64,000 nucleotides of DNA from Dioscorea cayenensis subsp. rotundata (lineage: Eukaryota; Streptophyta; Magnoliopsida; Dioscoreales; Dioscoreaceae), in NCBI RefSeq assembly GCF_009730915.1, contig NC_052476.1, positions 20,999,257-21,063,256 on the forward strand, in the 5' to 3' direction. Within the stretch, counting starts at the first letter, position 1. Every line of letters begins with the position of its first letter. Below are positions 11,638-23,200 of the stretch, in pieces. The translations under genes were made by a program, and so were the position numbers. The notes below the pieces were generated by a model. The model did no database searches, was not told the DNA's origin, and saw only the letters and a program-made list of their open reading frames with translations.

Positions 11638-13046
11638 ATGTCCCGTCGCCGGCGAGCGGCGGAGCGGCGAATCCTCCAGCTCCTTCAAGACCAAAAAGCC
11701 CGCATCTTCACCGACGAGCTTCTCGCCCACATCCTCCGCCACCACCTCCACTTCTCCCCTTCTCTCCTCCTCTTCTTCAACTCCCTCCTCAAATCCCATT
11801 CTCTCTCTCCCTCCTCCTCCCACCTTTCCCTCCCTCTCTTCTCCCTTCTCCGCCACCTCTCCCTCTTCCCCAACCACCTCACCTTCCCTCCTCTCCTCAA
11901 ATCCCTCTCCAACCTCCGCCACCTCATCGCCGGCCAATCCATCCACGCCACCACCATCATCTCCGGCTTCCACTCCTACCCTTCCATCTCCATCGCCACT
12001 CTCGATCTCTACTCGTCTTGCCACCACCTCCACGACGCCCGCAATGTGTTCGACGAAATGCCCCACCGAGACGCCGTCGTCTGGAACATCCTCATCAACG
12101 CCTTCTCCAAAGCCGGCGACTTGCAAAACGCTTACCTCTTCTTCCGCCGCGCCGACCACCGCAACACTGTCACCTGGAACTCTATCATCAATGGCTTCGC
12201 CAAAGCTGGGAAGGATGAAGCCGCCATGGATCTCTTCAAGGAGATGTGGGATGCGGGGATTGAGCTTGATGACGCTACACTCGCCACCGTCTTGCCGGTG
12301 TGCGCCCGACTCGGCGCTGTCCACGCCGGGAGGTTGATCCACGACCACGCTCGCCGGCGAGGGCTATTGAAAGACGCCGTGAACAATGTCCATGTGCTGA
12401 ACTCTTTAATAGATATGTACTGTAAATGCGGGGACTTGGTCACTGCACGGAAGGTGTTTGATGAAATGCCCAAGAGAAGTGTGGTCTCATGGAATGCAAT
12501 GATCAATGGTTTGGGTTCAAATGGGCGTGGAGAAGATGGTTTGGAATTGTTTGAATCGATGATGAGGAGTGGTTTTCGGCCGAATGCCGGTACTTTTCTT
12601 GGAGTTCTTGGGTGTTGTAGGCACACGGGGATGGTCGGGAAAGGCCGGGAGGTGTTTAGGGTGATGGCGGCGGAGTATGGAGTGGAGCCCGGAGATTGAA
12701 CACTATGGTTGTATGGTTGATCTTCTCGGTAGATGCGGGTTTGTGAGGGAAGGTTATGAGTTGATTACTAGGATGACTATGAGGCCGAGTGCCGCAATTT
12801 GGGGAGCTCTTTTAGAGCTCTTGTAGGAACTACGGTGATGTCGAAATGGCGGTGGTGGCTGCAAAGGAGCTTGTAGAGGTTGAGCCTTGGAATTCTGGTA
12901 ACTATGTGTTGTTGTCCAATGTTTATGCGGAAGCTGGGAGATGGGAGGATGTGGAGAAGGTAAGGATTTCGATGAAGGAGCAGTGTGTAAAGAAGGCAGC
13001 GCCCGGACAGAGCTTGATAGGATTAAGCAGTAGTGTGGGTCTTTAA
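11638..13046 (+). CDS. PPR protein (E subclass), reading frame broken twice
   Basis: An intronless pentatricopeptide repeat gene; such proteins bind organelle RNA for editing, splicing or stability. The ATG at 11638 gives [19 protein letters not shown] motifs run through the body ([74 protein letters not shown]). An E/E+ tail ([20 protein letters not shown]) ends at TAA 13046, and no DYW deaminase domain follows. The frame shifts near 12693 (GAGCCCGGAGATTGAAC, one base too many before [16 protein letters not shown]). It shifts again near 12822, between WGALL and [10 protein letters not shown]. Homology is continuous across both breaks, so this is either a young pseudogene or, since single-base errors occur elsewhere in this assembly, an intact gene with sequence errors. 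The N-terminus is Ser/His/Leu-rich and could be an organelle transit peptide. Confidence 0.8.
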
Positions 13047-13644
13047 TAAGTAATACCAATACAGTGATAAGTCGTCAACATGTTCCTAACCTATTATTGT
13101 TATCGTCGATGGAAATAAACACAAGTTCAACATAGTTCTAGCCGGAGTTTGGCTGTGTTCCATATTTACTCTCAAGAATGCCTAAACCCTATATTTATTA
13201 TCAATGCCAAATTGACAAAATTTAACCAGTCAAGAATTCCGGTATTTTTCCAGTCTAGATGTCAAGCATGATCAAGTTATGTATTTGGTTCGGTGTCCTG
13301 AAATTTGTTCTGCATTAAGAAAGTTGAAAGCTATAAGAATTAATATTCAGTTGAAGTACCTGGACTTGCGCCTCAAGATACAGCAACTGGAGCTGCTACA
13401 ACATATTTCTTTTTACCTCCAACTTCGGCGTTCTCTAAATAATGTATGCATTGTGAGAATAATCAGTTGTGATGGAATAAAGTGTTATTTGGAAAAATAA
13501 GGTAAATGAGGTTGAATATAAGAAACTGCAGAACAAAAGTCAAATCAGTTATGTTACAGTGAAGAAGCTAAAAAAACATGGAAAGATACAATGGCTTGCT
13601 TCCATATGGTGAGAACTCAGATGTATCACATCCATCCAATTATT
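13047..13644. other. Intergenic between two convergent genes
   Basis: Shared downstream region of the PPR gene (+) and TAF13 (-). It is AT-rich, with short open frames that have no recognisable protein content. The TAF13 3' UTR should lie at its right side. Nothing else is visible. Confidence 0.5.
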
Positions 13645-15801
13645 TCAATCTGCAGTTGCTAGCTTTTCTTCGTCCACTTCAAATGCTTTTCTTGCTTGTT
13701 TCAGCTCTTCATTCATGGACAGTAATTCAGTACAACGATGGAGTTTGGGCATATCCTGGTTTTCAAACAGCAAGATATCAGCGGTTGCTAATTGCTTACC
13801 AAAACTGTCGGTTAGAAAACATTCTGATATAAAAAGCTTCATACAAGCTAAGTTTATTAGAATGACATCTAAAAATAATTGAAAGCCCGCATCTAAGACT
13901 GTATAACAAGGATGACATACTGGTTTGCGATCTTTGGGTTACACTATAGCTCTATATAGATGCTTCTTTGCATTCACTTTAACAGCTAAACCATAGATGT
14001 AATCTATGATAGGTTCCCAATAAATAGATTCCAATCATCTCAGACCTGACAAACATCAAGAAATGACATGTATACATTTTGCAGAATATTACCTTGCGAA
14101 TTAGATATAAAAAATCTTCAGTCAATAATTTCCCCCTTTTCGTTGCAACATCTTGGGCTTTATGAACCTGACAAGAATTGTAATTATAATTTTGGTCAGA
14201 TGAGTAGAGCCTTTGAAATCACTTCTATCAAAAGAGACATAAGCCATATTCAATGATCTAATGATGATGTTACATTAACTAAAGAGTAATGTTACTTATC
14301 CAAAGTAGGTATATCTGATAGACTTCCTCATTCATTAATTGCAGTTCAAGGTATATCAAGATCATGATGTTGGTGATCTCAAAAACAAAGATAATGGATG
14401 TCCATGAATTTGGAAAGTCTATTTGGTAAACTTAAGAGTGTACAAATAGCATTACTCAAAGGTACAGACCAAAAATTAACTAAATTCCATCTGAAGTGGA
14501 GATCATGCTCACCAAATCTGTAATATACTCAACAACAATGTCCTCCACTAATGCAACTGTTTCTGGTAATGGCTGCAAACCAAGGAAAGACGCCAATGAG
14601 TGGGCAAGAGACAGTTATTGTTACCAATAAGTCAAAGATAATATTGTCCATTAATAATCATGCGGTATCGATTAACTAATCTTCTTTCATGTGTATTCGT
14701 CTTTCTAAAAGAAGAAAAAACTCTTTTACCATTTCACAAGGCAGAATTCTTTTTCATCAAACCAACAGAAAGAGCCGTGAGTTCAACATAATTATAATGA
14801 TCCTACATTGTCTAATAAGCAAATGCGAAAAATAAACAAAGTAAAAGGGTTAACAATTAACACTTATCATCTAATAAATGATAGCATTTTATGTGTAACT
14901 AGAGTTTGTCATATTCATCAATATATCAACAGGTTGGGCATAAATAATCACGTATTAGACTACTTTTTATATTCAAGTTTCTTTTCTTGATTGTCTTCAT
15001 AAAGAGAAGAAAAAACACCCATAAACTATGAGTAATGAGTTCAACAGAAATGGTCCATAGTAGAAACCACACCATCTCATCTTCAGACCATGACCATAGA
15101 TTGTCTATGGAGATTTTGCAAACAATAGACAACCAGAAGCTTCAAGAATTAACACTAGCCTAATAACTAAGAAGAAGTTAGAAGCCACAAATATATAACT
15201 AGGGATAGTCATCACTATAAATAAATCAAAGGTAATATCTTTCCTAGGTTGCAGATATATAATCATTTACTTTCCTTTTTCTAATTATCTTTTGTATCAA
15301 TGAACAGTAACAAGACATCAAACTTGGGTTTCTCTTAAGAATTCAGCAGATGAGCAATACTATTTCAGTCTATTTTATCAATTTACTACAAGATTCAGGG
15401 AGCAACTCTAACTACAACACACAACACAACCAAAACTGCTAAATTTGCCCAAATTACTAAAACATGTGAAACAAGATAAAATGAGTTATTAAATCTAAAA
15501 AAAAATTGTGAATACGAAACAAGGTGTACTAATTCAAATTGGTAGAAGATAAATAGGGTTCTCACATTGGGATCATCGCCGAAACCATACATCATATGCT
15601 GCACTGCGGAATCAGAAAACAAAATCATATCAAAACATGGAGAGATGATCAATCAGAGATCAAGAGAAAGATGGATTAAGAGTATAGCATACGATCTTTC
15701 TGGAATACGCCGCGCTTGCGCTTGAGAGAGGAGGAATCGGAGGGTTGCTGAGACTGCCCAGCTCCTCCAGCTTTCCCCTTCCCCGATGATGGGTTGTGCA
15801 T
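13645..15801 (-). CDS. TAF13: TFIID subunit 13 (TAF13)
   Basis: Histone-fold subunit of the general transcription factor TFIID; it pairs with TAF11 in the nucleus during RNA polymerase II promoter recognition. Five exons join in frame: 15693-15801, 15566-15603, 14513-14572, 14093-14167 and 13645-13755. They give 130 residues, close to the Arabidopsis length. A low-complexity Ser/Gly/Gln leader (MHNPSSGKGKAGG) precedes KRKRGVFQKD and then LQHMMYGFGDDPNPLPETVA. The histone fold follows (VALVEDIVVEYITDL, KRGKLLTEDFLYLIRK, DMPKLHRCTELLSMNEELKQ) and the tail is ARKAFEVDEEKLATAD. The upstream region has a TATA-like ATATATATAAG near 15941 and two AAACCCTA telo-box-like elements. All splice sites look normal. 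Confidence 0.95.
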
Positions 15802-16513
15802 CGTGTTATCAAACCCTAGATTGACCAAAGCTTTGGAATTCTCGATCTCGGATTGAGAAAGAAAACCCTAATCCTTGAAAGGATTGGGGTATTTCGGAGA
15901 TCAACAAGCAGTGGTACTGGGAAACAGGGACGAGAGATCATATATATATAAGCGTGGAAATTTTACGTTTATGTCCAATGAAAAGTATGTAATTTTTTTA
16001 AGGTTTTTTTTACTTGCCACCCCTTAAAATATATATATATATATATATAAATAGTGAAATTTCCTGCCACCATCTCAACGTCAATGTTTTAAAATCCGGA
16101 TTAAACTGGATTGGAAATCGGTTGAGTGATCGGTTTACGGTTAAACAGGTTCAATCAGTCGGTTCAATTAAATTTGATTTTTTTAAAAATAAAATAATTT
16201 TAAAAAAATATATAAACATTAAAAATATTATGAAAATTAATAAATTATAAACAATATAAAAAATTTATTAATATGTATCAATCAAATCAAAGTTTTATTA
16301 TCAAAAGTGATAATTAAAAATTAATTATAAACTTTCAATCATCATAATTTCAAGAAATTCAACAAAAAAATAATAAAAATAGTGATTTATATTGAACAAA
16401 TAATAACTAACATCTATTAAGAAATATTTAATCTCTCTTCCAATTTTGCTTGTCATTTACCAAATATTTTTTTATGAAAAAATTTTAAAGTTATTTAAAA
16501 AAACAAAGAATGA
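15802..16513. other. Intergenic with TAF13 promoter and a MITE-like fragment
   Basis: The right side of the TAF13 leader lies at 15802-15950. At 16085-16180 a stretch beginning TCAATGTTTTAAAATCCGGA, with several GGTTCAAT/CGGTT motifs, resembles the left end of the element at 9365. Its right end is not found, so it is probably a truncated copy. The remainder is AT-rich with no gene. Confidence 0.4.
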
Positions 16514-16589
16514 TGGAGATGCGGGGTATCGATCCCCGTACCTCTCGCATGCTAAGCGAGCGCTCTACCATCTGAGCTACTACATCCCC
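16514..16589 (-). tRNA. tRNA-Ala (AGC) with a 3-nt insertion; possible pseudogene
   Basis: The gene reads GGGGATG-TAGTA-GCTC-AGATGGTA-GAGC. The anticodon stem CTCGC/GCGAG encloses loop TTAGCAT (anticodon AGC), the T arm is perfect (CGGGG-ATCGATA-CCCCG), and the acceptor 3' strand is CATCTCC with discriminator A. The canonical plant tRNA-Ala has two linker bases (TA) between the acceptor and D stems. Here there are five (TAGTA), a tandem TAG duplication making the gene 76 rather than 73 nt. The A box is shifted but present and the B box is intact, so it could be transcribed but may not fold or be charged normally. Confidence 0.85.
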
Positions 16590-16847
16590 ATTTTGTTAAT
16601 CAAGTGTACATTGATAAAAATAATCCTCCCAACGACATCACATAAACAGCCAGCCATACAAAAAGAGAACAAATGACTATTGGTCCATATTAAATAAAAT
16701 TAAATAAAGAACAAAAAAGAAACAATGTCATTTTTTTTAGTCAGTTTTCCATGAACCACGAGAGTTTTGTGCCATATCTTTCTGATTACCAATAAGAAAA
16801 GAAGATGAATGAAAAATGAGTTCCTTAACAAAAGATAACAGTATTGT

Positions 16848-19133
16848 CTACTTGATGTACTGGGAAATCCACTTGAAGCCCTCACCATAGCCCATCTTGC
16901 GCACAATGCTGCACATGAAAACCTCGAGAGGGCGAACATTCGACTCGGCAAGGTTTACTTTGCCCTTTCCAGTAGTGAAGTTGTTGAGACCAAGGCTGTA
17001 GCGTAGCTCCTCCTCGGATGCTGCATAAGGGATGTCGATCTTGTTCCCTAGCACAAGGAAAGGGACAGTCGCCAATGAGTCATCGGAGAGAAGTGCGTCC
17101 AGCTCCTTCTTAGACTCTGCAAACCTCTCTTTGTCGTAGGCATCTACCAAGTAAATCACCGCATCCACCTACAAAAGTCAGAAGCCAGCGTTTAACAAAA
17201 AAAAACCCAGTAGAACTATCAATGCATGGCTGGTGGAGAAAATAACAGCACAACCAAACAGATATCTTGCTTATTTCAAGCCGTATTAACTGACTTAGTA
17301 ATTGAAAATGATATAAGTGGTTTCTTTTTAATAAGTAGAGAAAAGTGAGGGAGACAATAAGAAAAGTCTAATAAATAATATTCTTATTAAGCAAAGAGAC
17401 TTGATTCTGATATCACTTAAAGAATAACATGGCATTTTCAAAGGATTATTGACATATTTTGATCACAAGATAACTCTTTAGAGTTGAGACACTTATGCTT
17501 ATAAGTTGTAACAATACAGTGAGCCCATGGTGTAGGGTGAGCATGTTGATTGGAAAGGCTTTAACAAACAAAGCTATTGATACCATAGGAGCATAATCAG
17601 CCCTATCATATGTTCATTAGATCAGTTTGAATGCAATGTTGATATCAAATCTGGATACTACACAGACAGGGCATCATATGATAAATCAAGGGAACACTCC
17701 TTGAACACCTTATATCGTCAGTCCTATCATCTGTTGATTATTAGATTTGTTTGAATAAAATGCTATCAAATAGGATATTCAATCTGGATACTACATAGAA
17801 AACATCATATGATAAATCAAGGGAACACTCCTTGAACACTGTATATCATCAGTCCTATCATCACTTGATTATTAGATTTGTCTGAATAAAATGCTTTCAA
17901 ATAGGATATTCAATCTGGATACTACATAGAAAACATCATATGATAAATCAAGGGTACACTCCTTAAACACCGTATATCGATAAGCATGTAGAGGTTCAAC
18001 AACCAATCATATCTACCTGGCAAGGTTAACCAAGTATCACTTTGAAAAGATATTTAAAAAAAAGGGCGTGATTGTTAATATCATAGGTATAACTTTGGAA
18101 AAAATTGGATTACACATTTACACTAAACATATGGAGATAAAAAATGGAGAAACGATGGTGAATCAAACACTACGAATTGAAGATTTCAGTTATTGAGTGG
18201 CATGTAAATTCAGATAACGAAGTGAATAAAGCAAACTTTACTTTGACCACGCAAATCCAAAGATGTAGAATCGACAGTACAAGATGGTAAATAGAATTAA
18301 CAGTAAAGAAAAAAAAAAAGATCTTCACTCATAAAAATTCATAAATGTTCTGACATTTCTTCTTCTCACTACTTGCTTATTCATTAACATGTTTTTGGAG
18401 ACAATGATACTAAATTGTAACCTTAAACAATTCTCTTCAACTCCATCTCAGATGTTGCAACTTGAGGTCGCAATTGATTGGAGAAAAATTTTAAACAAAA
18501 GGAAAAAAAAATGAATTTCAAGAAACGTAGAAGGGAAAAAAAAATCAAGAATTAAATGAACCTTTTTTCCTTGGATTTTCTCTGCCACTACATCAATAAA
18601 AACTCTCTCAAAACAACCCTAATTCAAGGTAAATAATCCAGCAATTAACTGAATAATTATATAAAAAAATGCATATTGATCCAATGGTCTATATCGATTG
18701 ATGAAGGATAATCAACGAAAAACAATTAAAAAAAATTACACAAAACTTTGTTCAGATCTCTAAGAACAAAAAAAATCAAACCTTAGCGTAGTAATCTTTC
18801 CAGACTCTGCGAGCGATCTGATGGCCTCCAAGATCGAAAGCTTTGAACTTGATCTTGCCGATGCTCAGCTCCTCCGACGTAGGGTACTGCGTTGGCTGAT
18901 GTTGCACCAATCTCTAAAATCCACAAAAATCCAATAATAAAAAACTTAGATAACCGAAAAAAGGCAAAAATTCTTCCAAAAAAACCAAACAAATGAGATC
19001 AAACCTCATCTTTGAGCATATGAAGCAGCGTGGTTTTTCCAGCGTTATCAAGCCCTAAAAACAAGATCTTGGCTTCCTTTTGCCAAAGCCCTAGGGAGGC
19101 GAGCACGCCATAGAACCAATCCACAAGAAACAT
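16848..19133 (-). CDS. SAR1: Small GTPase SAR1 (COPII coat initiation)
   Basis: SAR1 starts COPII vesicle budding at ER exit sites: once loaded with GTP by SEC12 it inserts its N-terminal helix into the membrane and recruits SEC23/24. Three coding exons (19005-19133, 18782-18913, 16848-17168) give 193 residues, exactly the family length. Visible parts are the amphipathic N-terminus [18 protein letters not shown]-loop GLDNAGKTT, switch I around [19 protein letters not shown] (G3), NKID (G4) and C-terminal [10 protein letters not shown]. All splice sites are canonical. The 1.6-kb second intron contains a three-copy ~130-bp tandem repeat. No defect is seen. Confidence 0.96.
17607..17990. repeat. 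Three-copy ~130-bp tandem repeat in SAR1 intron
   Basis: The motif CATCATATGATAAATCAAGG recurs at about 17672, 17803 and 17933, spaced about 130 bp. Copies two and three are nearly identical over their length (CAATCTGGATACTACATAGA, AACACTCCTTGAACAC). The first is more diverged and partial. Confidence 0.85.
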
Positions 19134-20259
19134 CGTCTCGCGGAGGCGATCAGGCCCCCAAAACCCACCACCAGATCGATCGAGAGCTCAGCGATATGGA
19201 ACCCTAACAAAGAAAGGAGATGATGGAAAACGTTTTCAATGGAGAACGGAAACGCGTTTAATTCGTTTCCAATGGGAAACGGAAATACCAAGATGTATGT
19301 AATGAATCCTTTGACCAATAGGAGAGCAGAGATTGGTCGGTGCCTCGTCACTGGATCAATCTTGGACGTCCGTTTGGAATCCTACGGCTATGAATGTTTC
19401 ATTGATTTGATGATGGTACAAGCGGATTCGGGTATGGGAGATCCTAAACGGATCTGGTGATCTTACCCGTTTTGATGCTACATTATACTTCTCGCACCAG
19501 TACAGTATATAATTCATTATTTTTGCAAAAATAGAATTTATTTTGGGATGTACAGTATATAATTCATTATGCTTGGCGAAGATTATCTTTAAAAGATTAG
19601 TAAAGCACCCGACTTGTCGAAAATTATCTTTTATTTGTTTGGCGCAAACTATCCTTAGAAAGTTAGTAAAATCACCGTAAGTAAAATCACCGTAACTGGT
19701 GGAACTCCATACTTGTTTGGTTTTTATTTTGTTACTAATTGATTTTCAAAAAAAAAAAAAAATCATGCATAGCTTGGTTTTAAAAATAAATAATGAGCAA
19801 TATAAATTATATATAATATTTTCAAGCAAAAAAACTTCCTAATTGGAAACGATATTATTGTGCATAGATGTCATTGTATTAACCTCAATCTGATGGTACT
19901 GCTTCAACAAAGAAAATACACACAAGTTGGGCAGAAGAAGTATACAAACATAAATCCAACAACCAATTCTTTGCTTCAAAAACATTGATCATAAGTTGCC
20001 AAAACTTACACATAATTTGAGATGAGGAAATAGTTCACAGGAGTTACAAAGAAAAACAAACAAAATTGATGATTTATTTATTATTATAAGTTCATCAGGA
20101 GGAAAAGAAAAGAAAAGAAAAATACAATGTTATTGGTGAAACTAGGTATGATTGATGGCGCTTTAGTCTCTTGTTGAAGGGTGGAATAGCAGACTCTTGA
20201 TGTAGGAGAAAATACTTGAAAGAGCTTCCTCCACGAAATGAGGTTGATTTTGCCGATGT
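19134..20259. other. Intergenic between SAR1 and LPD
   Basis: The left part is the SAR1 leader and promoter. Short direct repeats are visible: TTTCAATGGAGAACGGAAAC versus TTTCCAATGGGAAACGGAAA near 19234-19280, TACAGTATATAATTCATTAT twice (19501 and 19550), and GTAAAATCACCGTAA twice near 19667-19695. The right part (about 20100-20259) should be the LPD 3' UTR. No further gene is seen. Confidence 0.5.
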
Positions 20260-23200
20260 TTATGCTGCAACTGGTTCATTTACAGAATGAGATACTGCAC
20301 AATTCACCTGCCGAAACAACAGAAAAATCATACTGACTTATTTCTATGGACGTACTGGTTACATTGATAGGAATTAAAAAAAGTTAGATGACTTGTTATA
20401 AAAAATGTGATATAATTTGGCATATAGAGCAAGATACAAAGATAAAGGGAAATCATTTTGCAGTGATTGTATTGATGATATAATTTACTTTTTTCTTTCA
20501 TCATTTTATATCATTTAAGTAGGTTTTTCTTTTTCTCATTCTAAGATCTTATGATAGTGCATACCTTGGCAGATTTGAAGAGTTCGTCTAGAACTTCTGA
20601 TAAGGTTGGATGCGCGTGAACAGCAAATTTGATGTCCTGATGGGAAAAGAAAAAATGATAGCCCATGTGAGAAATTGTAACACTATTCAAACTCAACGTA
20701 CATTAAAACAAATGTCAGTGCATCTAGAAGTTGCGAGAGAACCATCAAAATCATAATATCATGAATGCATCAACAAAAACTAGGAATTTGACAAGCATAG
20801 TATGGCACATTTTCAACAAAGCAAATTGAACATAACATTTTAAGCAGACAGCATTGACCACCTGAATGCGTGTTCCTAAGGCTATGGCATTCGATGCTTC
20901 ATGAATGAGGTCTGCAGCATGAAGCCCTAATATATGAACTCCAAGAATCTCTCCCGTGTCAGGCCTGTAAATCAACTGCAATACCCAGAAAAAAAAAATC
21001 TATTTCTTGCTTTATATAAAATACATAAGCAATATGCAGGATTAAGGATTACCTTAGCAAGTCCTTCACCTTCATTTTCTGCTAAAGCTTTTGTGTTAGC
21101 CTTAAAACTTGTCTTTGCAATGCTTACTTCGAAACCCTCCTGTTCAGCTTTTTCCCTTGCTTGGGGCTGCATGAAAAGCCTGGATAAGTTCGTCCAATGT
21201 AAAAATCTATCGAGCAAAAAAAAAATATCATCATATGGTTGAAAAATAGAAAATGGGAACTTAGGAAAAGTTAAAATGTTAAGTGTTGCTCTCTCCCCCG
21301 GATTCTAGTCTACTGCACAATGTTGCAAACAAGGCATTCATTTTGGACGTTCCAATCACACTCAAAAAGTAACAGACATAGATCAAAATCATAGATCTTA
21401 AGTGCAATGTTTTGTGAGGTTAAAGCCCCACAGATTAATGAACCACACCATTAGTTCAGCTTTAAAATAAACCAAGAAGCTTGATGATACTTGGTACCTC
21501 TGTGAGTCCAACCATACTGATCTCAGGATGGGTAAAACAAGCAGCAGGAATGCTTAAATGATTCAGCACATTTTCCTTCCCACAAACACGCTCAACAACT
21601 GTTTCAGATAATACCAAGTCATAAACAAGTGAAACTGTTTTCCTAATAAAGAAGGTATTTACGTGATATGGCAGGAAACATAACATCTTAAACACCTGAA
21701 ATCCCCTGTGCACTAGCAGCATGAGCCAGCATCATTTTTCCATTAGCATCTCCGATGCAATATAAATGAGGAACCTATATCCAAGCTTGAAAGTTAATGA
21801 TGAGGATAGATAAATAACACATTGACATAAAGAAAAACCATTATAATCTTTAGAAGGAAGTTTGAAAATTTTAACTCAAATCGTGATTCTTATAAAACAG
21901 TACTAGGTGACAATATGGCAACTACAAATGAGCAAAGAAAAGCTTTCAACTCACCCGATTTCCACCAGCATCTAATACTTGCATATGATCATCAATTGGA
22001 GACGAAGCCACGCTGTGTGACTACATTTATCTAATAAGATAAGCCAAACCTATTTAGCAAATTACTGTTTTTAATACAAACTAGAAGTTGATATGAAAAG
22101 GTTAAAACTTGAATTACAAACATTTTCTAGGCCAAGTCCCTTGGTGAATGGAGCCCTTCCAGTTGCTATAAGGGCTGCATCTACCTGCAGAGTCGGAAAC
22201 AATACACAATGCAAAATTATACAAGAAAACAAGATCTAAATCATTCAAGAATAGTTTGTAAATTATCAAAAGACATCAAGTAATAAATGACCTCTAATGT
22301 ATCACTTGGCTCCTTTGTCTTTGCATCTATAAGCTCTATAAGCACAGGCCTTCCATCCTTTGCTGGTGTAATCTACAAAACCACAAAATAGTAAAAAAAG
22401 AAAAAAATGAAATTGTGTATATTCTTTCAAACAGTATACTGCAAATGAGCAACTAGTAATTACCTTCTTCGCAAATACTCCGGTATGATAATCGACATTC
22501 CTAGGATTAATAAGAATTCTCTGGGCCAACTTCCCTATCTCAGGATCGAAACCAGGCATCAGTTGATCTAAGGCCTCTACAAAAGTGACCTGTTGATAAA
22601 AAAAAATATCAATGAAAATAAGAGGAACAAGATAAAAAACAGTCAGCAGAAACCAAAGAAGAGGTGAATATATTCTAGCAAAAATCAGGTAAAAAGTCTA
22701 ACATAATCTATTTAAATGCTTTTGCCAACTTAAACTGAAACTAGGCTCTGAGATCTCTGGAGCTATCTGTTTCAACTACTGAGATGAAATGGGCAGGAGT
22801 AATTTCAATCCTAGATACTTTTGGTAGAAAATATACCATCCATCGAAGCATCAGGTTTATTTTAATAAATACCTCACTTCCAAGAGCCGTGTAGACATCA
22901 CTAAATTCAAGTCCAATATAACCACTTCCAACTATAGCTATCCAATCGGGTACCCATTCCAGTTTGAGTGCATGGTCACTTGTAAAAACAGTTTTCCCTG
23001 TGAAACGTAATTTGATAAGGTTTTAAATCATTAACACTACAAGAGACGGAAGCACCACAAGAAATCTGAATTTAACAGTAGTAATTTGTGTTACCGTCGA
23101 CTTCAATGCCATTGGGAACGAAAGGAACAGACCCAGTAGCAATAATAATGTCTTTAGCAGTTATTTCAGTTTCTGGAAACCCAGCTTTTCCGTATTTCAC

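Noticed and set aside
11635-12348. 237-codon minus-strand frame opposite the PPR gene
   Set aside because: Antisense shadow of a GC-rich, C-biased coding region; Glu/Val/Gly-rich with no recognisable domain.
19239-19460. Plus-strand frame of 73 codons upstream of SAR1
   Set aside because: It lies in the SAR1 leader/promoter region, contains a short direct repeat that explains its Asn-Gly pattern, and has no known relatives that I recognise.
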